Shown piece by piece: positions 6,087 to 14,510 of a stretch of DNA of 18,095 bases. The notes under the pieces were generated by a model that saw only the letters and a list, made by a program, of their open reading frames with translations, made no database searches and was not told the origin of the DNA. The translations under genes and the position numbers were made by a program. The stretch comes from CAZESH01 sp964514665 (lineage in GTDB: Bacteria; Bacillota; Bacilli; Paenibacillales; KCTC-25726). The stretch covers positions 1 to 18,095 of the forward strand of contig CAZESH010000055.1 in assembly GCA_964514665.1 (NCBI GenBank). The letters are read 5' to 3'. Each line of letters starts with the position of its first letter. The first letter of the stretch is position 1.

Positions 6087-6911
6087 TTGTCCAAGGTGAT
6101 TATGGTTGTTCTGGATGGACTTAGATATGATGTCGCAGTGACGCAAATGGGCTATGTCAATCATTTGGTGGAAAAATCGCAGGCGGCTTTGTACAAGGTG
6201 AAATCCGAGCTGCCAAGCTTGTCCAGACCGTTGTACGAGGTGCTGCTGACCGGAACCCCGAGCTATAAGAACGGGATCACCTCCAATCAGGTCGTGCGCT
6301 TGTCCACCCAGAAAAGCATCTTTCACCTGTGCAAGGAAAAAGGCTTGAAAACAGCTGCGGCCGCCTATTTCTGGGTCAGTGAATTGTATAATAAAGCCCC
6401 GTTTGATTATTTCAGCGACAGATTTCAACATCATGCGGATCGGCCGATCGAACACGGAGCTTTCTATTTTGAAGATACCTATCCCGATTCCCATTTGTTT
6501 GCCGACGGGGAATATTTGCGGAATACCTACGAGCCGGATTTTCTCTATATCCATTCGATGAACATCGACGATACCGGCCATAAATTCACTTCCGACTCCA
6601 AACAGTATCGCGGCCAGGCGCTGATGGCCGACAACATTTTGTCGCTGCTTTTGCCGCGTTGGATGGAGCAAGGCTATCATATTCTCATTACGGCCGACCA
6701 CGGCATGAATGAAGACGGCCACCACGGAGGAACCGGAAACGGGGAAAGAGACGTAGCCCTGTTTGCGATCGGCGAAAGCTTTACGCCCGGAACTTATACC
6801 GAGTCTTATTTTCCGCAATTGGGAATGGCGCCGCTCGTCTGCAGACTGCTCGGACTGACGCCTTCCGCTGCAATGACTGAGTTTCCACTGCCGGGACTAA
6901 AGCTGTCATAA
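6087..6911 (+). CDS. Alkaline-phosphatase-superfamily phosphodiesterase
   Basis: A 274-residue metal-dependent hydrolase of the type I phosphodiesterase/nucleotide pyrophosphatase fold. Likely metal and catalytic residues are D10 in VVLDGLRYD, the nucleophile S46 in LPSLSRP, D161 and H165 in NIDDTGH, D204 and H205 in ITADHGMN, and H212 or H213 in GHHGGTG. No signal peptide is present, so it should act in the cytoplasm. The TTG start is chosen because it follows the promoter and a purine-rich GGCAGGGA. The protein is short compared with many family members. It opens an operon whose next genes encode an ABC importer, which suggests it cleaves the imported compound. Phosphonoacetate hydrolase is in the same superfamily, but the substrate cannot be read from sequence. 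Confidence 0.85.
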   Translation: MSKVIMVVLDGLRYDVAVTQMGYVNHLVEKSQAALYKVKSELPSLSRPLYEVLLTGTPSYKNGITSNQVVRLSTQKSIFHLCKEKGLKTAAAAYFWVSELYNKAPFDYFSDRFQHHADRPIEHGAFYFEDTYPDSHLFADGEYLRNTYEPDFLYIHSMNIDDTGHKFTSDSKQYRGQALMADNILSLLLPRWMEQGYHILITADHGMNEDGHHGGTGNGERDVALFAIGESFTPGTYTESYFPQLGMAPLVCRLLGLTPSAAMTEFPLPGLKLS

Positions 6912-6952
6912 TCCGGTTGGAATAATAACAATCTTTTTAGGAGGTTTATTCA

Positions 6953-8071
6953 ATGCCAGAAACGACGAAAAAATGGGGTAAAGCATCAACTTTGTTCGTT
7001 CTGATGCTGGTCTTCGTAGTCAGCTTGGCTGCCTGCGGAGGCAAGAATCAGGCGGAAGGCGGCAATGCCAAAGCGAAAGCCGGCGACACGCCGACCATGG
7101 ACCAACTTGTACCGCTTGCACAAAAGGAAGGCAAAGTCGTCAGCGTGGGGATGCCTGATTCCTGGGCGAACTGGAAGGACACATGGAGCGACCTGAAAAC
7201 GAAGTATAAGATTGAACATACCGATACCGATATGAGCAGCGCCGAGGAATTGGCCAAATTTGAAAACGAGAAAAACAATCAGCCGGATATCGGCGATGTT
7301 GGCATCCAGTTTGGTCCTTTTGCCGAAAAGAAAGGTCTGACGCTAGCGTATAAAACCGAATACTGGGATGAAGTTCCGGCGTGGGCGAAAGACGACAACG
7401 GAGACTGGATGGTAGGCTATACCGGCTCAATTTCCTTTCTTTGCAACAAAACCTTGGTAAGCACTTGTCCGAAAACTTGGGACGATATTGCCAAAGGCGA
7501 CTATAAAGTGGCCGTAGGCGATGTGACCAAAGCCGCTCAAGCCCAGTATGCAGTACTGGCAGCCGCATTCGCAAAAGGCGGAGACGAGAAAAACATTCAA
7601 CCCGGAATCGACTTCTTCGCGGCCCTTGCCGATAAAGGCAGAATTTCCAAGGTGGATGTCTCAGTGCCCAACATTCAAAAAGGTGAAGTTCCGGTTGCCC
7701 TGCTTTGGGATTTCAACGCGCTTGGCTATCGCGATCAAATCGATCCGGCCAAATTTGAAATTCACGTTCCGACAGACGGCAGCGTGGTCAGCGGATACGC
7801 TTCCGTGATCAACAAAAACGCAGCTCATCCGAATGCCGCCAAGCTTGCCCGCGACTACATTTTCAGCGACGCAGGCCAAATTAACCTGGCGAAGGGTTAT
7901 GCCCGTCCGATTCGCAGCAGTGTAAAGCTGCCTGCAGACATCGCGGCGAAATTGGTCAACAGCGACGAATACAAAAACGTTCACCCGGTTAAAGATTTCG
8001 ACACATGGACAAATACGATTAAGGAGCTTCCTCAATTATGGCTGGAACAGGTGCAAGCAAAAGTAAAATAA
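6953..8071 (+). CDS. ABC importer substrate-binding lipoprotein (Fe/2-AEP/polyamine-type family)
   Basis: A 372-residue extracellular binding protein. Residues 1-27 form a lipoprotein signal with lipobox SLAAC and lipid-bearing C28, followed by a short Gly/Ala/Lys linker. The mature part has the fold pattern of family 1 binding proteins that partner PotA/FbpC/PhnT-like ATPases, with QPDIGDVG near the first lobe and VPVALLWDFNA in the second. AGGAGG at 6939-6944 sets the start. Its last 34 bases overlap the first permease gene. The ligand is unknown; the phosphoesterases at both ends of the operon suggest a phosphonate or phosphate ester. Confidence 0.85.
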   Translation: MPETTKKWGKASTLFVLMLVFVVSLAACGGKNQAEGGNAKAKAGDTPTMDQLVPLAQKEGKVVSVGMPDSWANWKDTWSDLKTKYKIEHTDTDMSSAEELAKFENEKNNQPDIGDVGIQFGPFAEKKGLTLAYKTEYWDEVPAWAKDDNGDWMVGYTGSISFLCNKTLVSTCPKTWDDIAKGDYKVAVGDVTKAAQAQYAVLAAAFAKGGDEKNIQPGIDFFAALADKGRISKVDVSVPNIQKGEVPVALLWDFNALGYRDQIDPAKFEIHVPTDGSVVSGYASVINKNAAHPNAAKLARDYIFSDAGQINLAKGYARPIRSSVKLPADIAAKLVNSDEYKNVHPVKDFDTWTNTIKELPQLWLEQVQAKVK

Positions 8072-8895
8072 TGCTGCTCATTCTGATCCCGCTTGTCGTG
8101 TGGGTCTGTGCATTTGAAATTTTGCCTGTCATACAAATGGTCGTAATGAGTTTTCAAAAAAGCAATGGCCAAGGGTTAACCCTTGGCCATTATGTTAAAA
8201 GCTTATCCACCGGATTGTATCTCGAAGCGATGAAAAACAGCATATTGATCTCGCTGTATTCCAGCGTGGTGGCCATAATCATTGCTTTAATTTCCGCTTA
8301 TTCGGTTACCCGCTTCACCACCGGAATCCGCGACCAATTGTTGATGGTTTCCAATATGATGACGAACTTCGCAGGCTTGCCGCTCGCATTTGCTTATATG
8401 ATCTTGCTTGGCAATAACGGTGCGATTATTAATCTATTTAAGCATTTGAATTGGTACTCTTTGTCGTCCTTCGACTTATACTCGCAATCGGGCATCCTGC
8501 TGCTTTATATTTATTACCAGACGCCGCTCGCGATTTTGCTGGTCTACCCGCTTTATTACGGCATCAAGGACGAGTGGAAGGAAGCTTCCGCGCTGTTAGG
8601 AGCATCGACCTACAGATTCTGGCGCCATGTCGGCATTCCCGTGCTGCTTCCCGGATTGGTGGGCACGTTCAGCATGCTGATGGCAAACGCGTTGGGAGCT
8701 TATGCGACCGCCTATGCACTGACTGGCATCAGCTACAATCTGATGACGATTCGAATTGCCGCGCTTGTTTCCGGAGATATTTTCCCCAATTTCCAATTGG
8801 GCAGCGCGCTGGCCGTCATTCTCGCGCTAATCATGATCTTCTCTCTGTTTGTCAATGAAATGATGCTTCGCTGGTCGAGGAGGAGAGGAACATGA
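8038..8895 (+). CDS. ABC importer permease 1
   Basis: A 285-residue inner-membrane protein of the binding-protein-dependent permease family with about six hydrophobic segments. The EAA loop that docks on the ATPase begins at E182 (EASALLGASTYRFWRHVGIP). The start at 8038 has AAGGAG at 8021-8026, so the gene begins inside the binding-protein gene in another frame. A later ATG (8071), overlapping the binding-protein stop, lacks a ribosome site. The codons for residues 43-52 form a perfect DNA palindrome, listed separately. The stop overlaps the next start as ATGA. Confidence 0.9.
   Translation: MAGTGASKSKIMLLILIPLVVWVCAFEILPVIQMVVMSFQKSNGQGLTLGHYVKSLSTGLYLEAMKNSILISLYSSVVAIIIALISAYSVTRFTTGIRDQLLMVSNMMTNFAGLPLAFAYMILLGNNGAIINLFKHLNWYSLSSFDLYSQSGILLLYIYYQTPLAILLVYPLYYGIKDEWKEASALLGASTYRFWRHVGIPVLLPGLVGTFSMLMANALGAYATAYALTGISYNLMTIRIAALVSGDIFPNFQLGSALAVILALIMIFSLFVNEMMLRWSRRRGT
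8164..8191. repeat. Perfect 28-bp palindrome inside the permease 1 gene
   Basis: AATGGCCAAGGGTT is followed at once by its exact reverse complement AACCCTTGGCCATT. It encodes residues 43-51 (NGQGLTLGH) and the first base of codon 52. In mRNA it would form a 12-bp stem with a UUAA loop, starting 93 bases after the binding-protein stop. Confidence 0.9.
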
Positions 8896-9743
8896 GCAAA
8901 GTGACTTTAAAATCCAAACGACAAAAAGGCGGGAAGTGGCATCGAGGTGTCATCTCCCTGCTGCTCATTTATTTGTTTTTGCCGGTCGTGGGGACATTGT
9001 TGTTTTCCATTGCCAAGGATTGGCAGTCCGAAATTGTTCCGAGAGCCTACACGCTGCAATATTACGCCGAGATTTTTACCGATCCGCGGTTCCTGCAAGC
9101 CATGGGACGTTCTTTCTTTGTCAGCGTCGTTACCATCATCTTTTCATTGGTGATCATGGTTCCGTCGATTTTCGTGCTTACGGTGTATTTTCCGAGGCTG
9201 GAAAAACTGCTTCAGGTTGCCGTTCTTCTTCCTTTTGCCTTTCCGCCGGTTGTGGTGGCGATCGGCCTGATCAAGCTTTATTCGCAAGGTCCGATTGCGA
9301 TTTCCGGCACCGTATGGATTCTGATCGGAGCCTATTTCGTACTCATTTTGCCTTTTACGTATCAAAGCATTCGCAACAGCCTGAGAACGATCAACGCCAA
9401 GGATTTGGTCGAAGCCGCCGAAGTGCTGGGCGCGGGTAAAATTGCCGCATTCCGTCTCGTGATCCTTCCGAATATCATGCCTGGCATTTTAATTTCGGGT
9501 CTGCTGTCGTTTTCTCTGATTATCGGCGAATATGTTTTTGCCAACATGTTGGTGGGAGGCAGCTATGAGACCGTGCAAATTTATTTGTACAACCTGATGA
9601 AAATGAAGGGCCAGCCGGCCAGCGCAGTGGTGATTTCTTACTTTCTCTTCATCTTCCTTCTTTCCGGGTTCATTCTCAGGTTGGGCAGATGGAAACCCAA
9701 GGAATATGTTGCTGCGTCGATTCAAGAGGAGGAACAATCATGA
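8892..9743 (+). CDS. ABC importer permease 2
   Basis: A 283-residue membrane protein, the partner of permease 1. A hydrophobic segment starts near residue 20 and about six are present in all. The ATPase-docking loop begins at E174 (EAAEVLGAGKIAAFRLVILP). The start overlaps the permease 1 stop by four bases and has AGGAGGAGAGG upstream. The final four bases overlap the ATPase start, indicating translational coupling. Confidence 0.92.
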   Translation: MSKVTLKSKRQKGGKWHRGVISLLLIYLFLPVVGTLLFSIAKDWQSEIVPRAYTLQYYAEIFTDPRFLQAMGRSFFVSVVTIIFSLVIMVPSIFVLTVYFPRLEKLLQVAVLLPFAFPPVVVAIGLIKLYSQGPIAISGTVWILIGAYFVLILPFTYQSIRNSLRTINAKDLVEAAEVLGAGKIAAFRLVILPNIMPGILISGLLSFSLIIGEYVFANMLVGGSYETVQIYLYNLMKMKGQPASAVVISYFLFIFLLSGFILRLGRWKPKEYVAASIQEEEQS

Positions 9744-10777
9744 GTTTTGTTCGCATCGATCATGTCGCAAAATCGTTCGGTGATTTGCAAGTACTGAATC
9801 ATATTTCGCTCTCCATTTCGGAAGGGGAATTTATCACGCTGCTGGGACCGTCAGGATGCGGGAAAAGCACGCTGCTCCGGGCGATAGCCGGGCTGAACGA
9901 AATCGATTCGGGCCTGATTTATGTCGGGGACAAGGAAATCACCCATTTGCCGTCAAAGGACCGCGAAGTCGGCATGGTGTTTCAATCGTACGCCCTGTTC
10001 CCGAACATGAACGTCTATCACAACATTGCTTTCGGATTAAAGATGGATAAGATGCCCAAGTCGGAAATCAGGGCGTTGGTTGACGAAATCATCGAAGTCG
10101 TCGACTTGAAGGGCAAGGAGAACATGTATCCGAATCAGCTGTCCGGCGGTCAGCAGCAGAGAGTGGCATTGGCCAGGGCACTGGTCAAAAAACCGAAGAT
10201 TTTGCTGCTTGACGAACCGCTCAGCGCATTGGACGCCAAAATCAGAAGGACCTTGCGGAATGAAATCCGGCTCATTCAACGCAAATTCAATATCACAACC
10301 GTGTTCGTCACCCATGACCAAGAAGAGGCGCTGACCATTTCCGATCGGGTATTTGTGATGAATCACGGGAATATCGAGCAATCCGGCTCTCCGGAAGCGA
10401 TCTATAAGGAGCCGGCAACCGAGTTCGTAGCCAGGTTTATCGGCAATTATAATGTGGTAAATAAAGCGGACCTGCATAAGGCGGGCTTGCATGCGCTGCC
10501 GCAGGGCGAACTGTTTGCAATCCGCCCCGAAGCCCTGTCCATTCGTCCGGAAAATGAAACTTCCCCGATCGATTCGTCCGCTTTTATGGAATCCAGGGGA
10601 AAAATCGTACTTTCTACCCTATTGGGCAACGTAATGCGCTATGATATGGAGATGAACGGAATCAGCCTGACTGTTGACGCGCTTCATGATCACAGCACCA
10701 GTTGGGTCCGTGACGGTTTGACCGTCAGAGTGGTCGTTCCGATCAAGGAATGCAAGGCTCTGAAAAAATCGTCCTAG
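9740..10777 (+). CDS. ABC importer ATPase (PotA/FbpC/PhnT type)
   Basis: A 345-residue ATP-binding subunit. Walker A is GPSGCGKST (residues 36-44). The Q-loop is VFQSYALFP, the signature LSGGQQQRVALARAL, Walker B ILLLDEPLSALD and the switch histidine lies in FVTHDQEEAL. A C-terminal extension of about 110 residues fits the TOBE domain usual for spermidine, iron and 2-aminoethylphosphonate importers. AGAGGAGG lies a few bases before 9740, which is preferred over an in-frame upstream start inside permease 2. It couples to both permeases by gene overlap. Confidence 0.94.
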   Translation: MSFVRIDHVAKSFGDLQVLNHISLSISEGEFITLLGPSGCGKSTLLRAIAGLNEIDSGLIYVGDKEITHLPSKDREVGMVFQSYALFPNMNVYHNIAFGLKMDKMPKSEIRALVDEIIEVVDLKGKENMYPNQLSGGQQQRVALARALVKKPKILLLDEPLSALDAKIRRTLRNEIRLIQRKFNITTVFVTHDQEEALTISDRVFVMNHGNIEQSGSPEAIYKEPATEFVARFIGNYNVVNKADLHKAGLHALPQGELFAIRPEALSIRPENETSPIDSSAFMESRGKIVLSTLLGNVMRYDMEMNGISLTVDALHDHSTSWVRDGLTVRVVVPIKECKALKKSS

Positions 10778-10789
10778 GAGGTCATCTTT

Positions 10790-11575
10790 ATGTCACTTTT
10801 GTATGAAGAACGAAAAAAAATCATCCTCGAGCAGCTGCAAAAAAATGAAGCAGTGAAAGTAAACGAGATGGCCGAGGCGTTGCATGTTTCGACCGAAACG
10901 ATCCGCCGCGACCTGGAACGGCTCGAACAGGAAGGGAAGCTGAAGAAAGTATACGGCGGTGCGATCATGTCGAGGTCCGATTCCTCGGAGCTGCCGTTTG
11001 ATTTGAAGACGAAAATCAATGCGCGGGAAAAGGCGGCGATCGGGAAGTATGCCGCAGATTTGATTCGCGACGGAGACACCATCATGATCGGCAACGGCAC
11101 AACCACCATCGAAGTGATCCGCCATCTGCAGAACCGGGAAAATGTGACGCTTGTAACGCATTCCGCTCCCGCGATGCTGTTGGCGATGGAAGTATTTAAA
11201 GGACGGATTATTTTTATCGGCGGTGAAATCAATCTGGAGCAGAAGTCGGCGGGCGGCCCGCTGGCGGAAATGATGTTGAGCCAATTGCGCGTCAACAAGG
11301 CGTTTATTTCCGCAGGCGGGATATCGCTCAATGACGGCATAACGGATTATGAACTGAACGAAGCGAATATTTCCAGAAAAATGATGGAAAGAGCGGATGA
11401 GGCGATTATTCTTGCCGACCATTCAAAGTTCGGGAGAACGACGTTTTCCAACATTTGTCCGCTTCATGACGTATATACGATCATTACAGACGGGGGCTGC
11501 CCCGATGAATGGAAAAAATATTTGGCTGACCGGGATATCGAACTGCACATTGCAAATGAGGAGGAATCGGGATGA
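10790..11575 (+). CDS. DeoR-family transcriptional regulator
   Basis: A 261-residue regulator with an N-terminal winged helix-turn-helix (residues about 1-57, including VSTETIRRDLERLEQEGKL) and a C-terminal sensor domain (IGNGTTTIEVIRHL, then ADHSKFGRTTF near the end). Regulators of this family usually repress their own operon and respond to a phosphorylated metabolite. It follows the ATPase stop by 12 bases, with AGGAGG just before the start, and overlaps the next gene by ATGA. It probably controls this operon, possibly through the direct repeats upstream of the first gene. Confidence 0.93.
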   Translation: MSLLYEERKKIILEQLQKNEAVKVNEMAEALHVSTETIRRDLERLEQEGKLKKVYGGAIMSRSDSSELPFDLKTKINAREKAAIGKYAADLIRDGDTIMIGNGTTTIEVIRHLQNRENVTLVTHSAPAMLLAMEVFKGRIIFIGGEINLEQKSAGGPLAEMMLSQLRVNKAFISAGGISLNDGITDYELNEANISRKMMERADEAIILADHSKFGRTTFSNICPLHDVYTIITDGGCPDEWKKYLADRDIELHIANEEESG

Positions 11576-12576
11576 AGATCGACCACCATTTTCACCTTGA
11601 AGAAGGTCCCTATTCCCTTAACTGGTTGATGAGAACGGCAAATGCGCTGGCCAACATCGAGCCCGGGCTGCAAAGCGGCGCATTGAAAAATACATTGGAA
11701 TGGATCGATACGCTATCCGATAAATTGCATACCCGCATGAAAAAAGGATCTTTTTCAGAGGAATGGCTGAAGCATTATCTTCGTCTCGGGAAAGAGAAAG
11801 GCATAGAGCGATTTGGGGTCGTGGACCATCTGTACCGCTTTGAGGAGTTCCGTCCGTACTATGAGCAATATATTACACTGGATGACTCCGAAATGGGGAA
11901 GCTGCAAAAGATTTGGCTGGATCGGGTTTGCGTCGGATCGATCGAGCCGTTCTTGCAGATGGTGCGAAGCGTTCAAAAGCAGGGCGAACCGATTTCCCTC
12001 GGCGTCGAGGCGGACTATTTCCCCGGCGGGGAAACGCAATTGAAACGGATGCTTGCGCCTTATAAGCTTGATTTTGTGATAGGATCGGTTCATTTTATCG
12101 ACGGGTGGGGCTTCGATAACCCGGAATTGCAAAAAAGGTTTGAAACCTACGATTTGCTGGAGCTGTATGCAGCTTGCTTCGAGCATGTGATCGGAGCGGC
12201 CCGAAGCGGGTTGTTCGATATTATCGCGCATTTGGACAATATTAAAGTGTTTAATTACCGGCCTGATGAAACCCGGCTTATTCCTTTGTACGAAAAGGTG
12301 GCCGCGGCGCTGAAGCAGGCCAATGTGGCTTCGGAAATCAACACGGGATTGGCTTATCGCTATCCTGTGAAGGAAATGTGCCCCAGTCCGGCATTTTTGA
12401 AAGCGTTGCACGAATACGACGTTCCGGTCATGACCAGCTCGGATTCCCACTTTCCGGACGATATCGGCACCCTGATCGACGATGCCATTCAATTGGCCGA
12501 ACGGACCGGTTACCGGCAAACGGTTTATTATAAGGAAAGAGAACGTTTTTTTGCTGATATAGAGGGAAAGGGTTAG
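11572..12576 (+). CDS. PHP-domain phosphoesterase (histidinol-phosphatase-like)
   Basis: A 334-residue metal-dependent hydrolase of the PHP fold. Visible metal ligands are H6 and H8 (DHHFHLE), the glutamate in LGVEADYFPGG, the histidine in IGSVHFIDGW, the histidine in DIIAHLDNIKVF, and the Asp-His pair in TSSDSHFPDD. The layout resembles HisK-type histidinol phosphatases, but no histidine genes are nearby. As the last gene of an importer operon that opens with a phosphodiesterase, it more likely removes phosphate from, or opens, an intermediate of the imported compound. GAGGAGG precedes the start. Confidence 0.85.
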   Translation: MKIDHHFHLEEGPYSLNWLMRTANALANIEPGLQSGALKNTLEWIDTLSDKLHTRMKKGSFSEEWLKHYLRLGKEKGIERFGVVDHLYRFEEFRPYYEQYITLDDSEMGKLQKIWLDRVCVGSIEPFLQMVRSVQKQGEPISLGVEADYFPGGETQLKRMLAPYKLDFVIGSVHFIDGWGFDNPELQKRFETYDLLELYAACFEHVIGAARSGLFDIIAHLDNIKVFNYRPDETRLIPLYEKVAAALKQANVASEINTGLAYRYPVKEMCPSPAFLKALHEYDVPVMTSSDSHFPDDIGTLIDDAIQLAERTGYRQTVYYKERERFFADIEGKG

Positions 12577-12783
12577 TCCAGTATCTTGACTGTACAAACC
12601 CATGTAATATGTCGTCATTTCAGGATTCGATATCCTCGGCTCTAGAATGGACCGAATATGTTAGATGTGGATTTGCTTTCCCCGGAATTTTTGGTCGGTT
12701 CTATTTAAGCATTCCAAAGCAAGGCCTCTTCCGCATAAGGCTGGGGCCGGAGGCGGTTCAAAGAAAGCGAGGCGGTGCGGGAA
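12577..12783. other. Non-coding stretch after the PHP gene
   Basis: No convincing gene, promoter or strong terminator was found in these 207 bases. A loose inverted repeat (around AGAATGGACCGAA and TTTTGGTCGGTTCT) is present but imperfect. It marks the boundary between the intact operon and the degraded region. Confidence 0.4.
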
Positions 12784-13192
12784 TTGAAAGTAACCCCGTT
12801 CAATAAGGCTGGATTCCGGATTGCCTTGGGGAGCATCGCGTTTTTGTTCTGCTGCTGCTCTCCAGAAGCTTGTCCTGCGTTCGTATCGGTGTACTGACAG
12901 GGCTTGTCGTGCTGCTGTTTCACGTACTGCAGGACCAGCTCTTTGGAACGGGTGTGGCGATAGAAGCCAGCATTCGGCGTCATTTTCCGGCATAGGCTCG
13001 ATGATTTCTATCCGCTGTGGGTCGGATCGCTGGTCACGGCAATCGACGCTGAAGGCAGGCCAAGGCGACTCGCTGACAACGGACAACGCTATCCTCTACG
13101 GGATGGTGAAGCAAGATCCGAACTTTGCGGTAGTCGGCGGCATCTTCACGGATGAGCCTTATGTGCTCACGACAAAGGAGCGCGCCCGTGCT
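12784..13192 (+). pseudogene. Remnant of a polar amino-acid ABC binding protein (GlnH type)
   Basis: A TTG start (12784) opens a 37-codon piece, MKVTPFNKAGFRIALGSIAF then LFCCCSPE, that looks like a lipoprotein signal and stops at 12895. In a different frame, 13046 to about 13170 encodes TLKAGQGDSLTTDNAILYG and VVGGIFTDEP, a highly characteristic segment of glutamine/glutamate-binding proteins. The parts between are not recognisable, and the C-terminal end is missing because the sequence passes straight into a permease start. The gene cannot make a functional protein. Confidence 0.65.
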
Positions 13193-13435
13193 GTATGTTT
13201 CTATTTTGACAAAGTATTTCGATTTGTATATGAAGGGGCTGGACCATGTCATCGCGGCGAGCCTGCTGGCCATGGTGGGCAGCTTTGTGCTGGGGACGAT
13301 CATAGCGGTCTTCCGGATCTCCTCGGTTCGCGTGTTAAACGTGGCAGGCGTTGCTTACGTGGAAGTAATCCGGAACATTCCCCTGCTTCTAGTGGTCTAC
13401 GGCTTCTACCTGCTCCCGCCGGCGCTGATTTCCAT
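13193..13435 (+). pseudogene. N-terminal fragment of a polar amino-acid ABC permease (GlnP/HisM type)
   Basis: The reading frame gives VLYVSILTKYFDLYMKGLD, then SLLAMVGSFVLGTIIAVFR and YVEVIRNIPLLLVVYGFYL, the classic first third of a glutamine-type permease. It breaks off after LLPPAL, before the EAA loop, so it is not functional. It immediately follows the binding-protein remnant, as in an intact transporter operon, and continues in frame into an unrelated membrane segment. Confidence 0.75.
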
Positions 13436-13656
13436 TGCCCGGGCGATTGTTGATTTTCTGATCACCACAATACTGCTCATGATGCCGGTAATGTTTACAC
13501 TTCGGCGCTGGAAGCTGCCCCTTGGCGCTGTAACTTTCTTTTTCGCTTTCGAGTCGATCTTGATGGGAATCTTGGACGGACTGCGGGATTTCCAAACCAT
13601 ACTCATACTGCTAATATGCGGAATCATGGGGGATCTGTTGTTTCAAATCATTAAGG
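13436..13656 (+). pseudogene. C-terminal fragment of an unidentified membrane protein, fused in frame
   Basis: About 73 codons continue the permease fragment in frame. They encode three hydrophobic helices: VDFLITTILLMMPVMF, then TLRRWKLPLGAVTFFFAF, then ILILLICGIMGDLLFQII. It does not resemble the rest of an amino-acid permease. It is probably the tail of another integral membrane protein, joined by deletion or recombination. I do not recognise the family. Confidence 0.45.
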
Positions 13657-13659
13657 ATA

Positions 13660-14444
13660 TTGCTCATAGGCGTTGTCGTTTCCATGTTTCCCTTTTATTG
13701 GCTGACCGTTATGTCGACGAGAACAACGAGCGACATTTACCGGTTTCCGCCGAAAGTGACATTCGGAACCCAATTGATGACCAATATCAACAACGTGCTG
13801 GCAAACATCGATTTTTTTGGGTCGTTCGTCAATACGTTTTTTGTTGCTACCGCTTCGACGCTGCTCACCTTATTCTTCTGTTCGCTTGCCGGGTTTTCGT
13901 TTGCCAAGTTTGATTTTCCGGGAAAAAAAGTGCTGTTCCTTCTGCTGCTTGCCACCATGATGATTCCGGGACAGCTGTCGCTCGTACCGTCGTTTATCAT
14001 CATGCAGAAGCTCGGCTGGGTCGGTACGTTCAAAGCGCTTATCGTACCGGGAATGGCAAGCGCGTTCGGCATTTTTGGATGAGGCAGTACGCCCACAGCT
14101 CGATTCATGACGATTTGCTGAGTGCAGGAAGAATCGACGGCTGCAACTATTTCCAGCTGTTTTGGCACGTGGGGTTGCCTATTTTGCGTCCTGCGCTCGC
14201 GTTCCTCGGCATATTCACTTTCATCGGCGCGTGGAACGATTATTTATGGCCGCTCATTATTTTGAACAATCCGGACAAGTATACGCTGCAAATTACGCTT
14301 TCCCAGCTGAACGGGATTTACAATACCGATTACGCAATGGTCATGGCTGGAACGCTTATGGCGACGCTGCCGCTCGTCGTCATGTTTTTGCTGGTCAGCC
14401 GACAGTTTATATCTGACATTGCAGCCGGAGCGATCAAGGATTAG
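13660..14444 (+). pseudogene. MalG/AraQ-type sugar ABC permease, truncated and frameshifted
   Basis: The first part (13660-14082) reads LIGVVVSMFPFYWLTVMSTR, a later STLLTLFFCSLAGFSFAKF and ends FGIFG-stop. The second part, in the next frame (14079-14444), reads MRQYAHSSIHDDLLSAGRID, the EAA loop FWHVGLPILRPALAF and SRQFISDIAAGAIKD. One extra T in the five-T run at 14072-14076 would restore FGIFWMRQY and join the halves. The normal N-terminus, roughly 12 residues or more before the first helix, is also missing. No binding protein or partner permease lies beside it. Confidence 0.85.
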
Positions 14445-14460
14445 AGAAAGGAAGGTTATG

Positions 14461-14510
14461 AAAAAGCCTGCTCATACTGTTAAAAACAGTAGTAGGGGAG
14501 GCTTTAATTT
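14461..14510 (+). terminator. Terminator-like hairpin after the broken sugar permease
   Basis: AAAGCCT (14463-14469) pairs with AGGCTTT (14499-14505), and TACTGTT (14475-14481) with AACAGTA (14485-14491) inside it; AATTTT follows. A 37-codon ORF with a fair ribosome site (ATG at 14458) overlaps the stem but has no recognisable product. Confidence 0.5.

Noticed and set aside
6039..6818. A 259-residue minus-strand open frame opposite the phosphodiesterase
   Set aside because: No recognisable motifs and low-complexity composition; the plus-strand frame has a full set of catalytic motifs.
11755..12618. A 287-residue minus-strand open frame
   Set aside because: It mirrors the PHP gene, which has conserved metal ligands, a ribosome site and operon context.
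12577..12783. Possible insertion sequence end
   Set aside because: The inverted repeat is imperfect and no transposase fragment or target duplication is visible.
12661..13086. Minus-strand open frame in the degraded region
   Set aside because: No family resemblance, and the plus strand carries recognisable transporter remnants in the same stretch.
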